A DNA stretch of 64,000 bases from Breoghania sp037026715 (GTDB lineage: Bacteria; Pseudomonadota; Alphaproteobacteria; Rhizobiales; Stappiaceae), in NCBI RefSeq assembly GCF_037026715.1, contig NZ_JBANCG010000002.1:496001-560000 (forward strand), read 5' to 3'. The notes beneath the pieces were generated by a model. That model saw only the letters and a list, made by a program, of their open reading frames with translations, was not told where the DNA came from and did not search any database. This document shows positions 57,525-64,000 of this stretch, piece by piece. Both the position numbers and the translations under genes were made by a program. Each line of letters starts with the position of its first letter. Position 1 is the stretch's first letter.

Positions 57525-59059
57525 AGCGGAAGCGCAACAAGTCCCTCGCGCTGCGCATGCTCGTCGCGGCGCTGGTCTTCTCCGGAGTGTCGCTGCTCAT
57601 CGCCGGTCTGGTGCTCGTCCACGTCTACCGGCTGGCGAGCGAGCGCGCTTTCGACGAGCGCATCGACGTCTACGTGACGACGGTGATCGGCGCCCTTGCC
57701 GGGCTCGACCAGCAGGCCACGGACGAGGACGGGGATGCGGACGCGTCCGCAACGTCCCCCAACGGCGCAACCGACACCGACAGCACGCCCAAGGTCGCAT
57801 CCGACCCCGCCTCATCCGACCCCGCCTCATCCGCGCGAGCCACCTCCGAGGCGTCGCCCCAGCCGGCGCCCTCGGCGTCTCCCGCTTCGCTGGAGCTGCC
57901 GGGCGAGCCGCGTTTCCGGCTGCCGCTTTCGGGCTGGTACTGGACGGTGCGCGATGCAGGGACGGGCGAAGTGCTCTATGCCTCCGCCTCGCTGCTTGGC
58001 GATGCGCTGTCGCTGCCGCCGGTTTCGGCGGCCGACGGCATCTGGCGCGGCTATGCCGGCGGGCCCGGTGGCGAATGGGTGCGCGCCAGCCAGCGCGTCA
58101 TCGGTTTCGGCCCCGGCCGGCGCTATCTCATCGCGGTGGCGGGCGAGACCTCCGGCCTTCGCGAGGAAATCAAGGAATTCGCGGGCCAGGTCGCCATCAC
58201 CCTGTCGGTCTTCGGTCTGGGCCTCATCGTCGCCGTGCTGCTGCAGGTGTGGATCGGCACCCGGCCGCTCAAGCGGCTGCGCGCTTCCTTCGCCGCCGTG
58301 CGCCGGGGCGATGCGGAGGAGATCGACGAGGATCTGCCGAGCGAGCTGGCGCCGCTCGCCATAGAGCTCAACGCGCTGATCGCGGCCAACAAGGAAACGG
58401 TGGAGCGCGCGCGCGGCCATGTCGGCAACCTGGCACACGGGTTGAAGACGCCGCTGTCGGTGATCACCAACGAGGCGCGCGCCGGGCACGGACCGCTTGC
58501 GGCGAAGGTGGCCGAACAGGCCGCCATCATGCGCACGCAGATCGATCACCATTTGGAGCGTGCCAGCATGGCGGCCCAGCGCCGCGTCATCGGCGTTGCG
58601 ACGGAAGTCGCCCCGGTCGCCGAACGGCTGATGCGGGCGATGGGAAAGATCCACGACGAGCGCGATCTCGATCTGGTGTCCGACGTCCCCTCCGGCCTGC
58701 GATTCCGTGGCGAGCGGCAGGATCTGGAGGAGATGCTGGGCAATCTGCTCGACAATGCCTGCAAGTGGGCCGGCTCCACCGTGCGCCTGACCGTCAGCCA
58801 GCAGGAAGGCGCGAAGGCGGAACGGCCGGTTCTCGCGTTCCTGATTGCGGATGACGGTCCGGGACTGACCGAAGAGCAGCGCGAACTGGCGGTCAAGCGC
58901 GGCAAGCGGCTCGACGAGACGGTGCCGGGCAGCGGCCTCGGCCTTTCCATCGTTTCCGAGCTTGCCGGTCTTTATGGCGGGCGGTTGGTGCTGGAGGAGG
59001 CGGATCTCGGCGGACTGGCCGCGAGGCTGGAGCTTCCCGCGGCAACGGCGGACGCGTAG
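57521..59059 (+). CDS. feuQ: Sensor histidine kinase, FeuQ-like
   Basis: 512 residues. An N-terminal helix (about 12-32), a periplasmic sensor with an Asp/Ser/Pro/Ala-rich low-complexity insert (about residues 65-125, encoded partly by a 15-bp tandem duplication), then LPLSGWYWTVRDAGTGEVLY, a second helix (about 225-245), HAMP-like region, phospho-His306 in NLAHGLKTPLSVITNEA, and an ATPase domain with LLDNACKWAGSTV, DDGPGLTEEQ and GSGLGLSIVSELAGLYGG. GTG start overlaps the FeuP stop. Probably senses osmotic or envelope conditions under FeuN control. Confidence 0.88.
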   Translation: MKRKRNKSLALRMLVAALVFSGVSLLIAGLVLVHVYRLASERAFDERIDVYVTTVIGALAGLDQQATDEDGDADASATSPNGATDTDSTPKVASDPASSDPASSARATSEASPQPAPSASPASLELPGEPRFRLPLSGWYWTVRDAGTGEVLYASASLLGDALSLPPVSAADGIWRGYAGGPGGEWVRASQRVIGFGPGRRYLIAVAGETSGLREEIKEFAGQVAITLSVFGLGLIVAVLLQVWIGTRPLKRLRASFAAVRRGDAEEIDEDLPSELAPLAIELNALIAANKETVERARGHVGNLAHGLKTPLSVITNEARAGHGPLAAKVAEQAAIMRTQIDHHLERASMAAQRRVIGVATEVAPVAERLMRAMGKIHDERDLDLVSDVPSGLRFRGERQDLEEMLGNLLDNACKWAGSTVRLTVSQQEGAKAERPVLAFLIADDGPGLTEEQRELAVKRGKRLDETVPGSGLGLSIVSELAGLYGGRLVLEEADLGGLAARLELPAATADA

Positions 59060-59396
59060 TGTCTGAGTGGTCCGGATTCGTGCGATCCGGGAGCGCGGGG
59101 TGTGGGGCGGCTCCTTGGGTATTCGGCCTACTTTGGCCACAAACCTGTGGAATTTCGCCAGCCGATCGTGACGATGCTTCCGTTTCGTTAACGGTGGCGG
59201 GGCTACCAGATTGAAGAAATCGGTCTCGGACGGGCGGCCGGCGGATCGCGAAAAGGCGGATCCCGGCCCCGATGTCCAGACCTGAGACGGGAAGCCCCCG
59301 CTCCCACTGGCGCGCGGGACTTCCGGCAAGTGAATGCGGGCGGGACCGTACGAGCGGAGAGCCTGCCCCTGGATGCGGCATTTGATGGGGACGAAA
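59060..59396. other. Intergenic region after feuQ
   Basis: 337 bases. CCGGAT (59072-59077) and ATCCGG (59085-59090) form a short hairpin 13 bases past the feuQ stop, without a T-run. No further gene, promoter or repeat was recognised. Confidence 0.4.
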
Positions 59397-59864
59397 ATGC
59401 GGATTTTGAAGGTTGCGGTAGTGGTCATCGCCGGTCTCGGCCTTGTCGGCTGCACCAATACGGGCCCGAAGGAGGGCATCGGTACGGTGGCCGGCGCGGT
59501 CGCTGGCGGTGTCATCGGCAGTCAGTTCGGCGCCGGTTCCGGCCAGGTGGCCGCGGCGGCGGCCGGTGCTGTCATCGGCGGTCTGCTCGGTCAGGAAATC
59601 GGCCGCTCGCTCGATGAGCAGGACCAGCAGAAGGCCTACAACGCCCAGTACCGGGCGCTGGAATACTCGCGCTCCGGCCAGCCGGTCGAGTGGCGTAACC
59701 CCGACAGCGGCCACTACGGCGAGGTCGTTCCCGGCCCCTCCTACCAGATCAACAGCGCCAACTGCCGCGACTACACCCACACGATCTACATCGACGGTCG
59801 TCCGGAAGTCGCCCGCGGCACCGCCTGCCGTCAGCCCGACGGCACCTGGCGTCCGGTGAACTGA
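59397..59864 (+). CDS. Glycine-zipper surface lipoprotein (17-kDa antigen type)
   Basis: 155 residues. Signal and lipobox LGLVGC at about residue 19, then the glycine zipper AGAVAGGVIGSQFGAGSG and AAGAVIGGLLGQEIGRSLDE, as in rickettsial 17-kDa antigen/OmpA-related lipoproteins (RT0821/Lpp0805 surface-protein type). The C-terminal half has VEWRNPDSGHYGEVVPGPSY, NCRDYTHTIYIDGRPEVARG, TACRQPDGTWRPVN with a cysteine pair. ATG 59397 is chosen. Likely outer-membrane integrity role. Confidence 0.9.
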   Translation: MRILKVAVVVIAGLGLVGCTNTGPKEGIGTVAGAVAGGVIGSQFGAGSGQVAAAAAGAVIGGLLGQEIGRSLDEQDQQKAYNAQYRALEYSRSGQPVEWRNPDSGHYGEVVPGPSYQINSANCRDYTHTIYIDGRPEVARGTACRQPDGTWRPVN

Positions 59865-59907
59865 GGGCGCCCCGTGAACTGAGGGCTCTCGGTGAACTGA
59901 GGACATC
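59854..59907 (+). repeat. 18-bp tandem repeat, three copies, covering the stop codon
   Basis: Units begin at 59854, 59872 and 59890 (CGGTGAACTGAGGGCGCC and variants). The first unit contains the last two codons and stop of the lipoprotein gene; the same GTGAACTGA word recurs in the next two units in the same frame. Confidence 0.8.
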
Positions 59908-60386
59908 CGGCGAAGCCGGTCTCGCATCGGCGATATCCAGCGAAAGGGCGGCCCTCCGGGGCCGCCCTTTTTCGCGTTCGGGACACAGGTTCGCTGCGCC
60001 GGAAAGATCTCGTGCGCGCCCCGGCGTGCGACCGAGCGCCGGTACGCAAGGGCAGCCGTTAGATAAAACGCGGTTATCCTCGCGCGAGACAGTACCCTGC
60101 ATTGGTCGTTTTTACGGTTAGCGAAAGCTTTAGTTAAAGGATCTGCGGCACTGTGGAAGGCGACACGGTCGGGGGAGCCTGTTTGCAGGCCTGCCCCCGG
60201 CCGGATGACGCGGAATAGTCGTCGCACCGCCACGGGTGTCCGGCGTTCGCTGAAACGCGAAACGGATGCTCGGGCGCAACGCCTGCAGGCAGCGCTCAGC
60301 CCCTTTGGGGGAGGGTGCCCTTGGCGTGTCGCCCTGGCGAACGACCGGCCTTGCGCGTCGTGAACAAACCGGCTTCGGACAGGGAC
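59865..60386. other. Intergenic region before the 487-residue unknown protein
   Basis: 522 bases with the tail of the 18-bp repeat, a terminator at 59944-59972, and an A/T-rich stretch near 60105-60140 with a poor CtrA-like word (TTAGCGAAAGCTTTA, 60118-60132) that may mark the promoter. No gene was recognised. Confidence 0.4.
59944..59972 (+). terminator. Intrinsic terminator of the surface lipoprotein gene
   Basis: GGGCGGCC (59946-59953) pairs with GGCCGCCC (59960-59967), followed by TTTTT. Confidence 0.85.
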
Positions 60387-61850
60387 ATGGTCGACCATAG
60401 CCTCATGACGCTGAAGGTGCGCTCCTACCTCGGGGCGTTGTCGCGCAATGCGTGCGACATGCTGATCCGCAACCTGGAAGCCTCGCGCGAACGCGGCGAC
60501 GTCGACCCGCAGGTCGAACTGATTCTGGAGGCGGCGCGCCCGCTCCTGCGCAAGCGCGCCAACAACGACCAGCCCCGCGCCCACCGCAAGAACCTCTTGA
60601 AACGCGCCATCTTCCTGCCGCTGGAGCCTTATCTCATCAGCGAGAAACTGCCGCGCAAACTGCCGGGCCGCATCTGCCGGTCGCGGCTGGAGGCCATGTG
60701 GCGCTGGGTCGAACGCGACGTGATGCCGGAGCGCCTTGCCGAGGCGCAGGCGCTGCTGGCGGAGGAGGATTACGACGCCGAGGTCGTCGGCCGCACCGCC
60801 GAGAAGCTGCGCGAAGTGATCGTGGCGGCGATCGGCGACGTGCTCGTGGAAGCGCGCGGTCCGGGCGTTGCGCGCCAGCGCGTCGCCTTCCGTGTCGGCG
60901 GCGATGACGTTCTGGTGGAACTGGAGGACATCTACGGCATCCTGAAGGCGGACGCCGTGCTGGAGGGCTTCACGGCGCACCTGCCGCCCGTGGTCACGCG
61001 GCGTTCCTTCGTGACCCGCGAGGCATCGGAGACCCGCAAGCAGGTGATCGATGCGCTGAAGGCGGTGGTGGAGGACCATCCCGATTACGTCAGCTGGCTT
61101 GCCGCGATCCTGCTGTGGCGCTGCGACGACCCGGCGCTTCTCGCCCGCATCGCCGGCGCGGCGACCGGCCTTTCCCAGCCGCAGGCCATTCATTCCGGTC
61201 CCTACAGCGCGATGGTGGACATCGCGCTCAGCGAATTGCGCCGTTATGCGCTGATGGCGGAGGAGGCGGTCGCCGATGCCGCGTCCGACGAGCCCGCACA
61301 CGGGGTGGAGTGGCATTCGGAAGCCGTCGTGGTGGCCGTCTCACGCTATCACGATCAGTTGCGCGAGGTGCGCTCCGGCGTCGATCTGCGCGAGGTCATT
61401 GACTGGCGGCGCGAGATGCTCGACATCAACCGGCAGATGGCGGCGATCATCGACGGCCAGATCTGCGAGGCGCACCGCCATATCCACCGGGCGCTTCAGG
61501 TTCCGCAAGAGACCGAGGACGGGGCGATCCGGCTCGACGAGGCCGCCGCCGCAACCGCCTATCGCGCCTTGCGCATTCTCTACATCGCCTGCAAGAGCCC
61601 GGATCTTCTGGCCGTCTCCGAGCCGGTCAACAAGGCGCGCCGCGCGATCGAGCAGGTGCTCGACATCGCCAGCCGCAAGCTCGTCGACGAACTGCGCGTG
61701 TGCGTGGGCCCGCGCCGCGAGGCGTTGAAGGCGGCGCTGGACCGGGCGATCTCCTATGCGGCCATTGTCTTTGGCGACGACTATGTCGAGCTTCTGAAGA
61801 AGCGCCGCGCCAGCGTGATCGGCGACGAGCGGCGTCCGCTCGCCTCCTGA
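60387..61850 (+). CDS. Conserved protein of unknown function
   Basis: 487 residues, soluble, mostly alpha-helical: SYLGALSRNACDMLIRNLEA, GRICRSRLEAMWRWVERDVM, then YVSWLAAILLWRCDDPALLA and LVDELRVCVGPRREALKAAL. I recognise it as a type of long helical protein found in Hyphomicrobiales but know no function, and no catalytic motif is visible. ATG 60387 gives MVDHSLMTLKVRSYL; a GTG nine codons upstream or an ATG six codons downstream are alternatives. A family A palindromic element begins one base after its stop. Confidence 0.75.
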   Translation: MVDHSLMTLKVRSYLGALSRNACDMLIRNLEASRERGDVDPQVELILEAARPLLRKRANNDQPRAHRKNLLKRAIFLPLEPYLISEKLPRKLPGRICRSRLEAMWRWVERDVMPERLAEAQALLAEEDYDAEVVGRTAEKLREVIVAAIGDVLVEARGPGVARQRVAFRVGGDDVLVELEDIYGILKADAVLEGFTAHLPPVVTRRSFVTREASETRKQVIDALKAVVEDHPDYVSWLAAILLWRCDDPALLARIAGAATGLSQPQAIHSGPYSAMVDIALSELRRYALMAEEAVADAASDEPAHGVEWHSEAVVVAVSRYHDQLREVRSGVDLREVIDWRREMLDINRQMAAIIDGQICEAHRHIHRALQVPQETEDGAIRLDEAAAATAYRALRILYIACKSPDLLAVSEPVNKARRAIEQVLDIASRKLVDELRVCVGPRREALKAALDRAISYAAIVFGDDYVELLKKRRASVIGDERRPLAS

Positions 61851-62415
61851 GAGCCTGGCCCGAAAATGGTATCGGGCTATGCGCTTTCGGCTATTCCCCC
61901 TCATGCCCCTCCACCGTCATTGCCCGGCGAAGTCCGGGCAATCCACCTCCAGCCGCAGCATTCGGGGCGCGCGCTGGATCACCCGGACTTCGCCGGGTGA
62001 TGACGATGGAGGGGTATGAGGCGCGGAGAATTCGAGGCGAAGAACCGGCTATCATTTCCGGGCCAGGCTTCGAAAACGCGTGTCCGAATCGCAACGACCG
62101 TAAAGCCGGCGGCATGCCCTTCGCCAGCGATTGCCGTGACGCCCCCGTAGCGCGGGCCGTTATGGGGGGCCGCCACAAGACGGGTTGTTGAAACGACGCC
62201 CGTGTCGCATAAGAGGCGGCATCATCCTGCCGGGATGTGTCACGGGCAGCCGGGATGCCGTTACGGGCGACACATTGTCGCCACGCCATGCGGCAACGGA
62301 TAGTGTAGAGCGGTTCTAAGTTGACTGGCTTCGAATTCGACCGCCCAATCCCGACGAAGGTCCCGTTTGGGACGATCCTGTCCGGCCCGGCCAACCGCAG
62401 GTTTTTGCGCGCATC
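61851..62415. other. Intergenic region upstream of ccmI with palindromic element
   Basis: 565 bases. The left 219 are the family A element (61852-62069). The rest has no recognised gene; ccmI transcription must start within it, but no clear promoter was identified. Confidence 0.5.
61852..62069. repeat. Palindromic element, family A, copy 2
   Basis: Left arm GCCTGGCCCGAAAATGGTAT and right arm ATCATTTCCGGGCCAGGC enclose the hairpins CCCGGCGAAGTCCGGG and CACCCGGACTTCGCCGGGTG, with CAATCCACCTCCAGCCGCAG between them. It closely matches 33363-33582, about 28 kb away. Confidence 0.85.
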
Positions 62416-63636
62416 ATGATGATCTGGTTCCTGTTCGCCCTCCTGACCGTCGCCGCCGCGCTGGCGATTCTGGTACCGCTCGCTCGCCGCACGGCCGCGC
62501 GGGACAAGACGGCGGGCTTCCCCGAAGGCGAGGTTGCGGGCGGCGCGGAACACGGTCCCGACGTCGCCATCTACAAGGATCAGCTTGCCGAGATCGAACG
62601 CGATCTGGAACGCGGCGTCATGGAGCCGGAGGACGCCGAGGCCGCGCGGGCCGAGATCGCCCGCCGGCTGATCCGGGCCGCGCGTGCGGAGGAGGCCGAA
62701 GCGCCGGCAAACGCTTCCGGCGGCAACGGCCGCGCGCGCTTGGCCGCCGCTCTCGCGATCGTGATGCTGCCGCTCGTCTCGGTTTCGCTCTATCTCGCGC
62801 TCGGCTCGCCCTCCATGCCGGATGCGCCGCTCGCCGCCCGGGTGATGCCAACCGACGACGGCTTCCACCAGTTCCAGGATCTGGTTGCCAAGGTCGAGAA
62901 GCGTCTTGCCGAAAAGCCCGATGACGGCCTCGGCTGGGACGTGATCGCGCCGGCCTACATGCGCATGGGTCGTGCCGAGGATGCGGCCAAGGCCTACGCC
63001 AATGCCATCCGCCTTCTGGGAGAGAGCGCCCCGCGCCGCGCCAACCAGGGCGAGGCGATCGTCGCCGCCAACAACGGCGTGGTGACCGCGGATGCGCGCA
63101 AGGCTTTCGAGCGCGCCGTCGCGCTGGCGCCTGATATGGTCAAGCCGCGCTTCTATCTGGCGATGGGGCTCGGTCAGGAAGGCAAGAAGGAAGAAGCCAT
63201 CGCCGCGTGGCAGGATCTGCTCAAGGGGGCAGACCCCAAGGCCCCGTGGGTTCCGATGGCGCAGGCGGAACTGCGCGAGCTGGGCGTGGCGACGCCGGGG
63301 GCTGCCTCCGGCCCGAACATGGCTGCCGGCGCGCCGCAGGCGCCGCAAGCGCAACTGAGCGGGCCGAGCGCTGCCGATGTGAAGGCGGCCGGCGAAATGT
63401 CGGACCAGGACCGTCAGGCGATGATCCGCGGCATGGTCTCCCAGCTCGACGAGCGGCTGAAGGCGGAAGGCGGCAGCGCGGAGGAATGGGCGCGGCTGGT
63501 GCGCGCCTTCGTGGTTCTGGGCGAGCGCGATCAGGCGATCGACGCGGTGAAACGGGCGCGGGCCAATCTGAAGGGCAACGCGCAGGGGCTCACCACCATC
63601 GATGCGGTGGCAGAACAGCTCGGACTTGGCGCCTGA
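62416..63636 (+). CDS. ccmI: Cytochrome c maturation protein CcmI
   Basis: Apocytochrome c chaperone of the System I maturation pathway, 406 residues. Two membrane helices (about 3-22 WFLFALLTVAAALAILVPLA; 113-132 AALAIVMLPLVSVSLYLALG) flank a cytoplasmic coiled-coil region with YKDQLAEIERDLERGVMEPE (about 54-73). The periplasmic part has TPR-like repeats: DVIAPAYMRMGRAEDAAKAY and PRFYLAMGLGQEGKKEEAIA. ATG 62416 begins the first helix. Followed 102 bases later by ccmE, the usual alphaproteobacterial order. Confidence 0.93.
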   Translation: MMIWFLFALLTVAAALAILVPLARRTAARDKTAGFPEGEVAGGAEHGPDVAIYKDQLAEIERDLERGVMEPEDAEAARAEIARRLIRAARAEEAEAPANASGGNGRARLAAALAIVMLPLVSVSLYLALGSPSMPDAPLAARVMPTDDGFHQFQDLVAKVEKRLAEKPDDGLGWDVIAPAYMRMGRAEDAAKAYANAIRLLGESAPRRANQGEAIVAANNGVVTADARKAFERAVALAPDMVKPRFYLAMGLGQEGKKEEAIAAWQDLLKGADPKAPWVPMAQAELRELGVATPGAASGPNMAAGAPQAPQAQLSGPSAADVKAAGEMSDQDRQAMIRGMVSQLDERLKAEGGSAEEWARLVRAFVVLGERDQAIDAVKRARANLKGNAQGLTTIDAVAEQLGLGA

Positions 63637-63738
63637 AGTGGCCTATTGGCGGGCTGGCCTTATCGCGGATAGCGCGCGATCCTATTTGACGAGAGACGGC
63701 GGCACGAGCGACGGGCCGCACGAACGAGGACGAAGAGC

Positions 63739-64000
63739 ATGGCGATGACCCGCAAGCAGCGGCGGCTGTCGATGATCGGCGGCGCGGGGGCGGTCCTGGC
63801 GGTTGCGGCCGGGTTGATCCTCTATGCGCTGAACGACGAGATCGTCTTCTTCCAGTCGCCGAGCGACGTGGCCGAGCACACGATCCCGCACGGCCAGCGC
63901 ATCCGGCTCGGCGGGCTTGTGAAGGACGGGTCCATCGACCGGCAGGGCGAGACGGTGCGTTTCGTCGTCACCGACGGCGCGGCCGATCTCGCCGCGACCT
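63739..64000 (+). CDS. ccmE: Cytochrome c maturation heme chaperone CcmE, 3' part missing
   Basis: Covalently binds heme and delivers it to cytochrome c. The visible 87 codons start at ATG 63739 (MAMTRKQRRLSMIG). One membrane anchor (MIGGAGAVLAVAAGLILYAL) is followed by the beta-barrel: DEIVFFQSPSDVAE, GQRIRLGGLVKDGS and VRFVVTDGAADL, all standard CcmE. The heme-binding His-x-x-x-Tyr motif lies beyond the right edge and cannot be checked. Confidence 0.94.
   Translation, partial: MAMTRKQRRLSMIGGAGAVLAVAAGLILYALNDEIVFFQSPSDVAEHTIPHGQRIRLGGLVKDGSIDRQGETVRFVVTDGAADLAAT

Noticed and set aside
60118..60132. TTAGCGAAAGCTTTA as a CtrA box before the 487-residue gene
   Set aside because: Two mismatches, one in each half; noted only as a weak word.
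33163..62069. Possible CRISPR arrays among the short repeats
   Set aside because: Repeats are palindromic pairs with unequal spacing and no series of regular unique spacers; no cas genes are near.

Overview
The window reads as a GC-rich alphaproteobacterial chromosome, most likely a Hyphomicrobiales (Rhizobiales) member of the Stappia/Roseibium/Pannonibacter kind. This is inferred from the gene set: a MucR/Ros zinc-finger regulator, DUF5330, DUF1491, DUF2336 and DUF6456 proteins, an Mrp (Pha-type) antiporter operon, a FeuPQ-type two-component system, TTAA-N7-TTAA CtrA-type boxes and an RcGTA-like gene transfer agent cluster. No tRNA, rRNA or CRISPR array was recognised.

Bases 1-33160 are housekeeping and envelope functions. 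They hold a YbfB/YjiJ-type MFS transporter (cut by the left edge), a DUF6159 membrane protein, Fe superoxide dismutase, a PilZ protein convergent with and overlapping MsrB, and the seven-gene mrpABCDEFG operon. Next come mucR, a small DnaA-domain-IV protein coupled to a DUF6456 protein, and an EmrAB/NodT tripartite efflux operon divergent from its TetR regulator across a 17-bp perfect palindrome. A DivJ/PleC-like histidine kinase is coupled to a peptidoglycan-binding protein. These are followed by DUF5330, sufE, DUF1491, a compact two-gene HicA-like/HTH module framed by two long perfect palindromes (23470-24376), a DUF1214/DUF1254 pair, PBP1a, a YcgN-type cysteine-cluster protein, a lipoprotein, a DUF2336 protein behind two CtrA-type boxes, and a HemG-type flavodoxin.

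Bases 33683-56268 form a complete, ordered gene transfer agent (GTA) cluster: small and large terminase, portal, gp3.5, protease, capsid, head-tail connectors, major tail protein, tail chaperones, a short tape measure, the gp12-gp15 baseplate/tip genes, a DUF2793 beta-helix tail fibre, and then endolysin and a 3TM GTA holin. There is no integrase, repressor or replication gene. Between its modules lie at least five kinds of palindromic repeat element and four small opposite-strand host-type genes. A conspicuously AT-rich methyltransferase gene (53608-54600) sits between the tail fibre and the lysis genes.

Bases 56300-64000 return to host functions: a FeuN-like PepSY protein with the FeuP/FeuQ two-component system, a glycine-zipper surface lipoprotein, a conserved protein of unknown function, a palindromic element matching the one just before the GTA, and the start of a cytochrome c maturation operon (ccmI, and ccmE cut by the right edge). 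The most noteworthy items are the HicA-like/HTH module with its two palindromes, and the architecture of the GTA with its cargo-like methyltransferase and dense palindromic insertions.
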